Shown here: in pieces, positions 41,951 to 51,033 of the stretch
How positions within the stretch are numbered: position 1 is the first letter of the stretch
How the letters are laid out: the number at the start of each line of letters is the position of its first letter
Assembly: GCA_019638395.1 (NCBI GenBank)
Contig: JAHBTX010000006.1
Span: forward strand, 62,001 to 126,000
Source of the DNA: Cyclobacteriaceae bacterium
Lineage (GTDB): Bacteria; Bacteroidota; Bacteroidia; Cytophagales; Cyclobacteriaceae
DNA length: 64,000 bases
Direction: 5' to 3'
The notes under the pieces: model-generated
Database searches by the model: none
Told to the model about the DNA's origin: nothing
The model's input: the letters and a program-made list of their open reading frames with translations, nothing else
Program-made: the position numbers and the translations under genes

Positions 41951-43006
41951 GTGAAAAGAACTACCTATAAAAAGCTGGTTTACCGTTTATCGAGTGTACT
42001 GCTTTTTTATACTGTTATTGTTTTTTGGCTCCATTACCTGGAGTACGATGCACCCAACTCAGACATGGCCACCTGGCAAGATGCCCTGTGGTATGTGGTA
42101 GCTACCATCACCACCATTGGTTATGGCGATGTAGTACCCGTTACCTATGCGGGCCGAACAATCGGTTTTATTGTAATGTTATCCAGTCTTGGTATTTACG
42201 GTTTAGTGATTAGTCAGATTACAAATTTTATGAATACAGTAAGAGAACAACGCGAATTGGGCCTGAATGGCACCGATTTTAAAAATCATGTAGTGATTAT
42301 CGGGTGGAACGATTTTGGAAAATCGGTAATCAGCCACCTGGTGGCAGCCGGCAAGCAAGTGGCCATCATTACCAAAGACCGATCGTCTATCGATTCCATT
42401 CGCGAGTATTACAACTCCGACCAGGTATATACGCTCTATGCCGATTACGCCAATTACGAATTGCTGGAGAAATCAAACATTCGCCAAGCCTCCATTGTAT
42501 TTGTGAATATGAATGACGATACCGAGAAATTGGTATATGTGATTAACCTGAAAAAACATTTCTCCGACCTAAACTATGTGGTAACGTTGGATAACGGAAA
42601 TCTGAAAAACACCTTTCAGAATGCCGGGGTTACTTATACCATTTGCAAGAATGAAATTTCGGCCAAGCTGATGGCGAGTTATATATTTGAACCCGATGTG
42701 GCTTTGTTTAGTGAAGAAATTTTAGCGTATGCGCAAACCGAAACCGATTACGATATTAAACAAATGAAAGTGCCCGAAGGAAATTCGTTTATTGGATCAT
42801 ACTATGATAAAGCCTATTTCGATTTAAAGAAAACCTGCAATGTAATTTTAGTTGGGCTTGTAAAAATCAAAGACGGTAAATGGCAGTTTATGAAAAACCC
42901 TGAAGGTGCCGTTACAATTGAAGCAGGCGATTACCTGGTAATGATGATGGATGGCACCGCGCGCACTAAATTGAAAAAACAATTTTTGATTCATGAAGAG
43001 GTATAA
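41951..43006 (+). CDS. Potassium channel with RCK/TrkA-N domain
   Basis: A 351-residue two-membrane-segment channel subunit starting at GTG. The first helix is at ~10-30, the pore loop carries the selectivity filter TIGYGD (55-60), and the second helix spans ~66-92. The cytoplasmic part begins with 'NHVVIIGWNDFGKSVISHLV', a Rossmann-type TrkA-N/RCK domain (glycine pattern GWNDFG), and ends with a TrkA-C-like region ('GNSFIGSYYDKAYFDLKKTC', 'VTIEAGDYLVMMMDG'). It is a prokaryotic MthK/Kch-like K+ channel, probably ligand-gated by nucleotides or Ca2+. Confidence 0.92.
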   Translation: MKRTTYKKLVYRLSSVLLFYTVIVFWLHYLEYDAPNSDMATWQDALWYVVATITTIGYGDVVPVTYAGRTIGFIVMLSSLGIYGLVISQITNFMNTVREQRELGLNGTDFKNHVVIIGWNDFGKSVISHLVAAGKQVAIITKDRSSIDSIREYYNSDQVYTLYADYANYELLEKSNIRQASIVFVNMNDDTEKLVYVINLKKHFSDLNYVVTLDNGNLKNTFQNAGVTYTICKNEISAKLMASYIFEPDVALFSEEILAYAQTETDYDIKQMKVPEGNSFIGSYYDKAYFDLKKTCNVILVGLVKIKDGKWQFMKNPEGAVTIEAGDYLVMMMDGTARTKLKKQFLIHEEV

Positions 43007-43010
43007 ATGA

Positions 43011-43034
43011 AGGGCGGGCCCCTCAGCCCGCCCT
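43011..43034. terminator. GC-rich hairpin between the channel and clpB genes
   Basis: AGGGCGGGC (43011-43019) pairs perfectly with GCCCGCCCT (43026-43034), loop CCCTCA. It lies between two converging genes. The stem is strong, but neither strand has a T-run, so factor-independent termination is uncertain. Confidence 0.5.
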
Positions 43035-43100
43035 AACCCCAAAAACCAAACCCCACAACACTTCCCGGAGAACCCGGGACCTCACAGTCTTTATTGCTAC

Positions 43101-45716
43101 TTAATTCACAATTTCTACATCGTCCAGGTTGATAAACTCAAATTCAACCCCGTTTTTTAATTCAACAAAGATTACGCTGTCTTTGTTCACTTTGCCTGCT
43201 AAAATTTGCTTCGAAAGTTCATTTAATATCTCGCGCTGCATAACTCGTTTCAAAGGCCTTGCACCAAACTGCGGATCGTAACCCAGTTTAGCCAAACGTT
43301 CCAATGCGGCTTCGGCTATATCAAGTTTCACGCCACTTTCCAGTAAACGTTTCTGCACCAGCTTAAATTGTATTTCTACAATTTTTCTAATATCTGATTT
43401 ACTTAATGGACGGAACATGATTATTTCATCGATACGGTTAATAAACTCCGGTCGCACCGATTTTTTAAGCATTGCCAATACATCTTCTTTTGTGCTTTCA
43501 AGTATCTCAAAATAATTTTCGTCATTAATTTTTTCGAAATTCTCTTGAATTATATGCGAGCCAATATTGGTAGTCATAATCACAATCGTGTTTTTAAAGT
43601 TTGCAACACGACCTTTGCTATCCGTTAACCGGCCATCATCCAGTACCTGCAACAAAATATTAAATACATCCGGGTGCGCTTTCTCAATTTCGTCTAACAG
43701 TATTACCGAATACGGTTTTCTGCGTACTGCTTCCGTTAATTGTCCACCTTCATCGTAACCCACATAACCGGGTGGTGCACCAATCAATCTGCTAACACTG
43801 TGGCGCTCCTGGTATTCGCTCATATCAATGCGCACCATGGCGTTCTCATCGTTAAACAAGTAATCGGCCAATGCTTTTGATAACTCTGTTTTTCCAACAC
43901 CTGTTGTTCCCATAAAAATGAACGAACCAATCGGGCGCTTCGGATCTTGTAATCCCGCACGACTTCTGCGCACGGCATCGCTCAATGCGCGAATAGCTTC
44001 TTCCTGGCCGGCTACACGTTTACTTAACTCAGCTTCCAGCGTTAGTAACTTTTCGCGTTCGCTTTGCAGCATCTTGCTTACGGGTATGCCTGTCCAGCGG
44101 GCTACTACTTCGGCAATATCATCACTATCAACTTCTTCTTTTAAAAGTGAGTGTTCGCCTTGCATGGCTTTCATCTGGGCCTGCATTTCTTTAAGACGTT
44201 TTTCGGCTTCAGTTATTTTACCATACCGGATTTCTGCTACGCGCCCATAATCGCCAGCCTTCTCAGCCTGCTCTGCTTCCTGTTTTAGTTTTTCCAGATT
44301 TTCTTTTTCCTGGCGCAGGTTGTTTACAATTCCTTTTTCATTTTCCCACTGTGCTTTCAACGTGTTGCGTTGTCCTGTCAACTCGGCAATTTCTTTGGTA
44401 AGAACTATTTCTTTGTCTTTATCTTTTTCTCTGCGGATGGCTTCGCGTTCAATTTCCAGTTGCATGATTTTGCGATTCAACTCATCCAGTTCTTCGGGCA
44501 ACGAATCCATTTCCAAACGCAACTTCGAAGCGGCTTCATCCATTAAGTCGATTGCCTTATCGGGAAGAAAACGTTCTGAAATGTATCGGCTTGATAGCTC
44601 TACGGAAGCAATTACCGCATCGTCTTTAATGCGCACACCGTGATGCAACTCGTATTTATCTTTTATCCCGCGCAGGATAGAAATAGAATCTTCTACCGAG
44701 GGTTCATCAACCATTACGGATTGAAACCTGCGTTCGAGTGCTTTATCTTTTTCGATGTACTTCTGATATTCTTTTAAGGTGGTTGCGCCTATGGCATGTA
44801 GTTCGCCTCGTGCCAATGCTGGCTTTAACAAGTTGGCTGCATCCATCGCACCTTCGCCCCCACCGGCACCAATCAAGGTGTGTATTTCATCAATAAACAA
44901 AATAATTTCACCATTCGAGTCGGTTACTTCTTTGATAACCGCTTTTAAGCGTTCTTCAAACTCGCCTTTGTATTTGGCACCGGCTACAAGCAAGCCCATA
45001 TCCAACGAAACCAGCGTTTTGGTTTTCAGATTCTCAGGCACATCGCCATTTACAATGCGTTGTGCCATGCCTTCAACAATAGCCGTTTTACCAACACCGG
45101 GTTCACCTAAAAGAATCGGGTTGTTTTTTGTTCTGCGCGAAAGTATTTGCAACACGCGTCTGATCTCTTCATCGCGACCAATTACCGGATCAATTTTTCC
45201 AGCTTTAGCCAATGCGTTTAAGTTTTTGGAATAGCGCTCCAGCGATTTATACTTGGCTTCAGCATTTTGATCGGTAACGGAAGCGCCACCGCGCAATTCT
45301 TTAATGGCTTTGATGAGCGAACTTTTTTCGAAGCCCGCATCTTTCATAAGTGCACCTACTTTGTCTTTTGAATTAAGTAAGCCTAACAAAAGGTGTTCAA
45401 TAGCAATGAATTCGTCTTTGAATTCGCGCAGTTCTTTTTCGGCTTGCTGCAACACGTTGTTGGAAGCCGCTGATAAATACGCTTGCTGGCCGCTTACTTT
45501 AGGATAAGCGTTTACAAGTTCGTCCAGTTTGGTTTCAAGAATGTTGGCATTAATGTTCAGTTTTTTGAACACATAAGTAGAAACATTCTCGTCAGTTTCC
45601 AGAATAGCTTTTAGTAAATGCCCCGGCTCAATAGCTTGTTGCTGATTGGCCGTAGCTATCTCAGCCGACTTTTGTAATGCCTCTTGAGATTTTATAGTGA
45701 ATTTATCGAATGTCAT
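43101..45716 (-). CDS. clpB: ATP-dependent disaggregase ClpB
   Basis: A 871-residue AAA+ chaperone that, with DnaK, resolves aggregated proteins. Domains: Clp_N repeats (1-145), NBD1 with Walker A GEPGVGKT (204-211) and the '[17 protein letters not shown]' Walker B region, the M-domain coiled coil (~400-530, rich in Glu, Lys and Gln), NBD2 with Walker A GTTGVGKT (603-610), and the C-terminal ClpB_D2-small domain. The presence of the coiled coil and absence of a ClpP-binding IGL/F loop distinguish it from ClpA/ClpC. It is divergent from the GT3 glycogen synthase gene; no CIRCE element was seen in the spacer. Confidence 0.96.
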   Translation of the reverse strand: MTFDKFTIKSQEALQKSAEIATANQQQAIEPGHLLKAILETDENVSTYVFKKLNINANILETKLDELVNAYPKVSGQQAYLSAASNNVLQQAEKELREFKDEFIAIEHLLLGLLNSKDKVGALMKDAGFEKSSLIKAIKELRGGASVTDQNAEAKYKSLERYSKNLNALAKAGKIDPVIGRDEEIRRVLQILSRRTKNNPILLGEPGVGKTAIVEGMAQRIVNGDVPENLKTKTLVSLDMGLLVAGAKYKGEFEERLKAVIKEVTDSNGEIILFIDEIHTLIGAGGGEGAMDAANLLKPALARGELHAIGATTLKEYQKYIEKDKALERRFQSVMVDEPSVEDSISILRGIKDKYELHHGVRIKDDAVIASVELSSRYISERFLPDKAIDLMDEAASKLRLEMDSLPEELDELNRKIMQLEIEREAIRREKDKDKEIVLTKEIAELTGQRNTLKAQWENEKGIVNNLRQEKENLEKLKQEAEQAEKAGDYGRVAEIRYGKITEAEKRLKEMQAQMKAMQGEHSLLKEEVDSDDIAEVVARWTGIPVSKMLQSEREKLLTLEAELSKRVAGQEEAIRALSDAVRRSRAGLQDPKRPIGSFIFMGTTGVGKTELSKALADYLFNDENAMVRIDMSEYQERHSVSRLIGAPPGYVGYDEGGQLTEAVRRKPYSVILLDEIEKAHPDVFNILLQVLDDGRLTDSKGRVANFKNTIVIMTTNIGSHIIQENFEKINDENYFEILESTKEDVLAMLKKSVRPEFINRIDEIIMFRPLSKSDIRKIVEIQFKLVQKRLLESGVKLDIAEAALERLAKLGYDPQFGARPLKRVMQREILNELSKQILAGKVNKDSVIFVELKNGVEFEFINLDDVEIVN

Positions 45717-45839
45717 ACTTAAAGAGATTTACCCGCAAAGCATCAAATCTGAATCCATATACAAAAGGCTATTTTTTTAAGAAAATTTGTCATTAAATTG
45801 ATCGAAATTGGTTCGCTACCAGCCAGTTTGACTTGTACT

Positions 45840-47657
45840 ATGACAAAGAGAACTTCACGCACAAAATCAAATCCCGATCATTTATTAATTGAAGTAGCCT
45901 GGGAAGTTTGCAATCAGGTTGGTGGAATTTACACGGTAATTCGATCCAAAGCTCCGGCTATGACGCGCAACCACAGCGGTCGTTATTGTATGGTTGGACC
46001 TTATGTCAATAAAAATATAATGGCCGAATTAGAACCTTTGGAAGATACTGCCGATGTGTTTGGACTTGCGGCTGCTAATCTGCGTAAGCGTGGTTATGAA
46101 GTGGTGTATGCCGATTGGTTGATTACCGGAAAACCGCGGGTGGTGTTGTTGAACCCTAACGTGGTAGAAGAGAAGGTTCGAAACGTTATCAAATATTTGC
46201 TTTGGAAAAATCACAGCATCAGCACACCCGAAAAAAATGAATTGGTAGATCAGGTAATTGGTTTTGCTTACCTCACCAAATTGTTTGTAGATGAGTTGGT
46301 AAAAATTGCAGGCAACGATTACAAACTGCTGGCACATTTTCATGAGTGGATGGCGGGCTTACCAATACTGGATATTAAACGTGAAGAGCTTCCGGTACGA
46401 ACTATTTTCACCACGCATGCAACTCAATTGGGAAGACACCTCGCCATTAACTCTCCGCTATTTTATGCGCACCTTCCATTTTTCAGATGGGAAGATGAAG
46501 CCGGTAAATTTGGTGTGGAAACCGAGGCAGCTATTGAATATGGTTGTGCACAGAAATGCGATGTGATGACAACGGTGAGTGATGTAACTGCACGTGAGTG
46601 TAAACATTTATTGCGAAGAAAACCCGATTTTATTTTGCCAAATGGTTTGAACATACAACGTTTCGAAGCCTTGCACGAGTTTCAGAATTTGCATTCGCAA
46701 TACAAAGAACAGATACACGAGTTTGTGATGGGGCATTTTTTTAACGCATATGCCTTTGATCTGAATAAGACCGTTTATTTTTTTACATCGGGCCGCTACG
46801 AATACAAAAACAAGGGCTTTGATCTTACGCTGGAAGCATTAGTGCATCTCAATCACCAACTGAAAGAGGAGAAATCCGATTTAACGGTGGTCATGTTTTT
46901 TGTAACCAAACGCGATTTCTACAGCATTAAACCCGAGGTGTTACAATCGCGTGCAGTAATGGAAGAGATTCGTCAAACCTGCGATGCCATTCAACGGCAA
47001 GTTGGTAAGCGATTGTTTTTTGAGAGCACAGTCAGACAAGATCATCGCCTGCCACAGTTAAATGATTTTGTGGATGAGTATTGGAAGTTGCGTTACCGCA
47101 GAACGATACAATCCTGGAAGAGCAACAAAATGCCGCTGCCGGTTACACATAAGTTGGTAGATGAGGACAACGATGATATACTTCAGTTTCTGGTGCGCAG
47201 AAATTTATTGAATCGCAAAGAAGATAAAGTCAAGATTGTCTATCATCCGGATTTTATTAATTCTACCAATCCATTGTTTGGAATGGATTACAGCCAGTTT
47301 GTACGCGGTTGCCATTTGGGAATTTTCCCCAGCTATTACGAACCGTGGGGTTACACACCGCTGGAATGCATGGCCAGTGGCGTGCCGGCTGTTACCAGCG
47401 ATTTAAGTGGCTTTGGTGATTACTTATTACAAAATATGCCCGACCATGAAAAGGGTGGCATGTTTGTAGTAGAACGCGGCAAGCGTACATTCGATTGGAG
47501 TGCGCGGCAGTTGGCTGTGTTTCTGCACAAGTTTTTACAACAAGATCGCAGAAGCCGCATCATGCAACGTAACAATGTAGAAAACTATTCTTCTGCATTT
47601 GATTGGGATAATTTGATTACACACTATGAAGAAGCTTATCAGAAGTTATTGAATTAA
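45840..47657 (+). CDS. Glycogen synthase, GT3 family (eukaryote-like)
   Basis: A 605-residue GT3 glycosyltransferase from the ATG at 45840, adding glucose from a nucleotide-sugar to glycogen. Signatures: 'LIEVAWEVCNQVGGIYTVIRSKA' at the N-terminus, HFHEWMAGLPILDIK, 'TIFTTHATQLGRHLA', 'PNGLNI', 'FFTSGRYEYKNKGFDL' and the acceptor-end 'GIFPSYYEPWGYTPLECMASG'. Bacteroidota use this GT3 type rather than GT5 GlgA. The in-frame ATG at 45798 is excluded because the family N-terminus begins at 'LIEVAWEV'. The window also holds a GT35 phosphorylase homologue, so both arms of glycogen metabolism are present, separated by clpB. Confidence 0.93.
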   Translation: MTKRTSRTKSNPDHLLIEVAWEVCNQVGGIYTVIRSKAPAMTRNHSGRYCMVGPYVNKNIMAELEPLEDTADVFGLAAANLRKRGYEVVYADWLITGKPRVVLLNPNVVEEKVRNVIKYLLWKNHSISTPEKNELVDQVIGFAYLTKLFVDELVKIAGNDYKLLAHFHEWMAGLPILDIKREELPVRTIFTTHATQLGRHLAINSPLFYAHLPFFRWEDEAGKFGVETEAAIEYGCAQKCDVMTTVSDVTARECKHLLRRKPDFILPNGLNIQRFEALHEFQNLHSQYKEQIHEFVMGHFFNAYAFDLNKTVYFFTSGRYEYKNKGFDLTLEALVHLNHQLKEEKSDLTVVMFFVTKRDFYSIKPEVLQSRAVMEEIRQTCDAIQRQVGKRLFFESTVRQDHRLPQLNDFVDEYWKLRYRRTIQSWKSNKMPLPVTHKLVDEDNDDILQFLVRRNLLNRKEDKVKIVYHPDFINSTNPLFGMDYSQFVRGCHLGIFPSYYEPWGYTPLECMASGVPAVTSDLSGFGDYLLQNMPDHEKGGMFVVERGKRTFDWSARQLAVFLHKFLQQDRRSRIMQRNNVENYSSAFDWDNLITHYEEAYQKLLN

Positions 47658-47731
47658 CCAGTATTCAGTAGTCGGTTTTTTGTAAGTTAGCCCAATCACC
47701 AGAAGCCAGAAACGAGCAACCAGTAACCAAA

Positions 47732-48646
47732 ATGCTTCCCTACTTTCCGTTTGCTAAAGGTTTTGATTTAAAGATGGGCACCAGCTTGTTGGCGGATGAG
47801 TTGCGTGTGGTAGAATGCGATGAGCATTATTTGCACGAAGTTTCCCTGAAGCGGAAAATGTTAACTGAAAATCCGGAGTGGTATTTTTTGGCTAACCCCA
47901 ATACGAGCCTTGCGCAGTGGGAAGTGCTTGACCTTATACTTACCGGTCTTGCTAAAAATTATCCAGAGCATTTTCAACTTTCTAAAGAAGCCAATGCATG
48001 GATCTGGAAAAATTCTTTACTAAACGAAACGCACACTTTTGTTTGGGGTGATAGCAGCACTTTACCCTTTCAGCCATTAAAGTGGGTTGGGCGACAAGTG
48101 CAGGAAGATTTAATTTTATTAAATGCCGATTTGGTTGTAGTGGCCGGGCAACTTTGTTTTCCCAGCGGTTGGAGTTTGAGTGACAAAATGAATCAGCATT
48201 TTATTCATGTGCATGCACCTTTACCACGTATAACCGATAGCATGATTCAATCGGCCAGCAAATTATTAGAGCGGTTGCCTCTGCATAAACCAGTGGTTCG
48301 TAATAACTGGGGCTTTCGCGTGTGCGACTGGCTTGATCTTTCTACATGGCAATCAGAAGCATATCAGATATTGTTACACGAAACGGCTAAGTTATTAAGC
48401 GTGGAAGATGTGGGTAAGAAAGTTTTTGTGCGCGTAGAACATCAGACTTTGTCCAGACTTCCTCAATCAAATCATATTTTGTTTACGATCCATACCTATC
48501 AAAGTAAATTAAAAGATGAGGTTACCGATCTGCAGCGGGCAAAGGCACTGACTGATTTTGTGAAACAAATTCCTGCCGATTTGCTGGCCTATAAACAAAT
48601 GTTGCCAATTGCCGATAAATTGAAAGCCTATCTGGCGGCTTTTTAA
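47732..48646 (+). CDS. DUF3445 protein (haem-dependent oxidative demethylase-like)
   Basis: A 304-residue protein of the DUF3445/HDOD type: 'LVVVAGQLCFPSGWSLSDKM' followed by a 'HAPLP' region, 'VVRNNWGFRV' and the C-terminal 'FVRVEHQTLSRLPQSNHILF'. Proteins of this family use haem to demethylate amines oxidatively. The His residues in the 'HFIHVHAPL' segment and the Arg of 'VEHQTLSRLP' fit the family, although the haem ligand cannot be assigned here. It follows the GT3 gene on the same strand with a 74-base spacer containing CCAG-word repeats; co-transcription is uncertain. Confidence 0.82.
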   Translation: MLPYFPFAKGFDLKMGTSLLADELRVVECDEHYLHEVSLKRKMLTENPEWYFLANPNTSLAQWEVLDLILTGLAKNYPEHFQLSKEANAWIWKNSLLNETHTFVWGDSSTLPFQPLKWVGRQVQEDLILLNADLVVVAGQLCFPSGWSLSDKMNQHFIHVHAPLPRITDSMIQSASKLLERLPLHKPVVRNNWGFRVCDWLDLSTWQSEAYQILLHETAKLLSVEDVGKKVFVRVEHQTLSRLPQSNHILFTIHTYQSKLKDEVTDLQRAKALTDFVKQIPADLLAYKQMLPIADKLKAYLAAF

Positions 48647-48667
48647 CTCCACTGGTAAAAATTGAGT

Positions 48668-48697
48668 GTTGCGTTTTAAAGTATTCTATTATCTTTC
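48668..48697 (+). promoter_or_regulatory. Candidate promoter upstream of the isomerase-like gene
   Basis: TTG (48669-48671) and TATCTTTC (48690-48697, one mismatch to TAnnTTTG) are 18 bases apart, close to the Bacteroidota -33/-7 spacing. The expected leader is about 20 bases. Confidence 0.4.
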
Positions 48698-48723
48698 TTT
48701 TCCATTAACAAAAACTACTACCT

Positions 48724-49644
48724 ATGACTACCTCTCGCAGAGAATTTATTAAAAAGAGTGCGTTTGCATTGGCCGGAACTTCTTTTTTGGCTGCATGCGC
48801 TACCGGTACCAAAGAAGCTACGGCTCCAAAACATTTATTAGGCTTGCAATTGTATTGTGTGCGCGATGAAATGGGTGCCGATCCGCTGGGTACGTTACAG
48901 GCGCTTGCCAAGATTGGTTACCAACACGTAGAGCATGCATGGTACCGCGAGCGAAAGTTTTATGGATGGACTCCGCAAGAGTTTAAAAAAATATTAGGCG
49001 ATTTAGGCATGAGCATGCCCAGTGGCCACACTGTATTGGCTCCCAAACATTGGGATGATGTTAATAACGATTTTACCGATGAGTGGAAATATACTGTTGA
49101 AGATGCCGCCTATATGGGGCAACAATATGTAATAAGCCCGTGGATGGACGAGTCCGTAAGAAAATCGGAAGATGCTTTGAAGAAACAACTAGAAATTTTT
49201 AACAAGAGTGGTGAGTTGTGTAAAAAATCAGGGATGATGTTTGGGTATCATAATCACGATTTTGAATTCAGCGAGAAGTATGGCGACCGCACGTTGTACG
49301 ATATTATTTTAATGGAAACCGATCCGAATTTAGTGATGCAGCAACTGGATACCGGTAATCTGTACAATGGCGGAGCAAAAGCACTTGATGTTATTACCAA
49401 ATACCCAGGTCGGTTTCAAAGCATGCACGTAAAAGATGAAATCGAATTGCCCGAAGCTGGTGAGCATGGAAAATTTGAGAGCACTATTTTAGGCAAAGGC
49501 ATAGTAAGCTTAAAGGAAGTGGTTGATCTGGGTCGTGATAATGGTACCGTTCATTTTATAATTGAACAAGAAGCTTACCAGGGCAAAACTCCGCTGGAGT
49601 GCATGAAGGAAGATTATGAGGTGATGAAGAGTTGGGGATATTGA
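48724..49644 (+). CDS. Exported xylose-isomerase-like TIM-barrel protein (sugar isomerase/epimerase)
   Basis: A 306-residue protein with a Tat-type signal (SRREFIKKSAFALAGTSF, then a possible lipobox LAACATG) and a TIM barrel of the sugar phosphate isomerase/epimerase (AP_endonuc_2) family. Blocks: 'LGLQLYCVRDEMGADP', 'MMFGYHNHDFEF', 'LVMQQLDTGNLYNGGAKALD', 'SMHVKDEIE' and 'IIEQEAYQGKTPL'; the conserved metal-binding Glu, Asp, His pattern is present. These enzymes include 3-keto-sugar-converting isomerases and often occur with DUF1080 proteins. It is a single gene followed by a hairpin terminator. The substrate is unknown. Confidence 0.88.
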   Translation: MTTSRREFIKKSAFALAGTSFLAACATGTKEATAPKHLLGLQLYCVRDEMGADPLGTLQALAKIGYQHVEHAWYRERKFYGWTPQEFKKILGDLGMSMPSGHTVLAPKHWDDVNNDFTDEWKYTVEDAAYMGQQYVISPWMDESVRKSEDALKKQLEIFNKSGELCKKSGMMFGYHNHDFEFSEKYGDRTLYDIILMETDPNLVMQQLDTGNLYNGGAKALDVITKYPGRFQSMHVKDEIELPEAGEHGKFESTILGKGIVSLKEVVDLGRDNGTVHFIIEQEAYQGKTPLECMKEDYEVMKSWGY

Positions 49645-49656
49645 TTTAAATTCAAA

Positions 49657-49686
49657 ATTGTTGCGGGTCGTGTGGCCCGCAACAAT
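49657..49686. terminator. Bidirectional terminator between the isomerase and hydrolase genes
   Basis: ATTGTTGCGGG (49657-49667) pairs perfectly with CCCGCAACAAT (49676-49686), 11 bp around an 8-nt loop. On the minus strand it is followed by TTTTGAATTT, so it can end transcription from the hydrolase gene. Confidence 0.72.
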
Positions 49687-49721
49687 ACTTCAATAATAAT
49701 CATAGGAAGAACTCTTCTGTA

Positions 49722-50375
49722 TCAACGCTGAGCATCCATCCAGTCATTCAACTTCCCAGCAATTTCAGGAATCAAATTTTTCTTTCCGGCTTTAAAACTA
49801 TGATCGGCCCCTTCAAACGCAGCAAGCGTTGCGTGTGGGTGTTTTGAACAAACCCCGGTAATTAAATCCCAACTCGCCAACGCATCTTTGGTTCCTTGCA
49901 AAAACAACATCGGAATTTTTATGGCCGCCAGGTGCTCCGCCCGGTCAATGGCTGGTTTGCCTGCTGGATGTAATGGAAAACCCACAAAGGCCAACCCAGT
50001 TACAAATGGTAATGGATTAGCCGAAATGTATTGCGAGGTCATTCTTCCACCAAATGATTTTCCGCCTGCTATAACCTGAAGCTTTGGAAACAATTCATGC
50101 GCTTTCGCGATTGCAGCGGCAACTGCTATATGCGCAACAGCCGGAAAATCGGGGCGCTTTTTCTTTTGTTCGGTGTAAATAAAGTTATACCGCAGAGTTG
50201 CAATCTGTAAAGATGCCAGTTCCGCAGCCAAATCTTTCATAAATTTATGATGCATGTTGGTGCCGGCTCCGTGGGCAAAAACGTAAACTGCTTTAGCCTT
50301 GGGTGGTTGATACAGTTCGGTCGATATAGTTTCGTTTTTAACAGGCAGGATAAAGGATTTAATTTCGTAGGCCAT
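49722..50375 (-). CDS. KANL3/Tex30-like alpha/beta hydrolase
   Basis: A 217-residue compact alpha/beta hydrolase. The oxyanion and nucleophile region is 'KAVYVFAHGAGTNMHHKFMK' and GGKSFGGRM (nucleophile Ser); 'MLFLQGTKDALA' has the catalytic Asp and 'FEGADHSFK' the catalytic His. It resembles the KANL3/TEX30 family of dienelactone-hydrolase-type proteins. The protein is cytoplasmic, without a signal peptide. Its natural substrate is unknown. It is convergent with the isomerase gene and has no partner gene close by. Confidence 0.87.
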   Translation of the reverse strand: MAYEIKSFILPVKNETISTELYQPPKAKAVYVFAHGAGTNMHHKFMKDLAAELASLQIATLRYNFIYTEQKKKRPDFPAVAHIAVAAAIAKAHELFPKLQVIAGGKSFGGRMTSQYISANPLPFVTGLAFVGFPLHPAGKPAIDRAEHLAAIKIPMLFLQGTKDALASWDLITGVCSKHPHATLAAFEGADHSFKAGKKNLIPEIAGKLNDWMDAQR

Positions 50376-50485
50376 TGCGTAAGTCGGTTGTGCGACATTA
50401 ATATCAACAAATTTCTAAAACTAAATCCACCTGGCAGTTGTTTTTCGTATCTAGGATAGATGTAAGATTCAAAAATTTAAGATTT

Positions 50486-50977
50486 ATGAAACAGATCGTA
50501 GTAATATTCCTCGGTGCTATCATCGGCCTCCAAGCCTGCGCTCAAACCAAATCACCAAAAGAAACTGCAGCAGCTGATACCATTAAACGCATTGTGCGCA
50601 CCGAAGCCGAGTGGAGAAAAATTTTAACACCTGAACAATTTCACATTCTGCGCCAGAAGGGAACGGATATGCCGTTTACGGGAAAATATTATCTGCACAA
50701 AGAGAAAGGCGTTTATCAATGTGCGGGTTGCCACACCGATTTATTTACATCCGATATGAAGTTTGAATCGGATTGTGGCTGGCCCAGTTTCGATAAAGAG
50801 ATTGAAGGCGGTAAAATCAAAAAAGTAAAGGATACCTCACACGGCATGGTGCGCACCGAAATTGTTTGTACGAAATGTGGCGCGCATCTTGGTCACTTGT
50901 TTGATGATGGACCTACATTGACCGGAATGCGTTACTGTGTCAATTCTACTTCAATTGATTTTAAGAAGAAGGAGTAG
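50486..50977 (+). CDS. msrB: Peptide methionine-(R)-sulfoxide reductase MsrB, lipoprotein
   Basis: From the ATG at 50486 this is a 163-residue exported MsrB. The lipobox LQAC (Cys18) follows a hydrophobic N-terminus, so the enzyme is anchored in the cell envelope. Structural zinc is bound by Cys79, Cys82, Cys128 and Cys131 (two CxxC motifs); the catalytic Cys is Cys151 in MRYCVNS and the resolving Cys97 is in DCGWPSF. It repairs oxidised methionine in envelope proteins. It is a lone gene, complementing the cytosolic msrC and katG in this window. Confidence 0.94.
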   Translation: MKQIVVIFLGAIIGLQACAQTKSPKETAAADTIKRIVRTEAEWRKILTPEQFHILRQKGTDMPFTGKYYLHKEKGVYQCAGCHTDLFTSDMKFESDCGWPSFDKEIEGGKIKKVKDTSHGMVRTEIVCTKCGAHLGHLFDDGPTLTGMRYCVNSTSIDFKKKE

Positions 50978-51033
50978 CAAATTGGCAATAGGCAGTTGAC
51001 AGTGGGCAAGCGTTTCAGACTTAGCTCCACGCA

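Noticed and set aside
43567-45507. Multiple long frames on the plus strand within clpB
   Set aside because: They are antisense to the conserved clpB gene and rich in Ser/Arg, as expected from codon structure.
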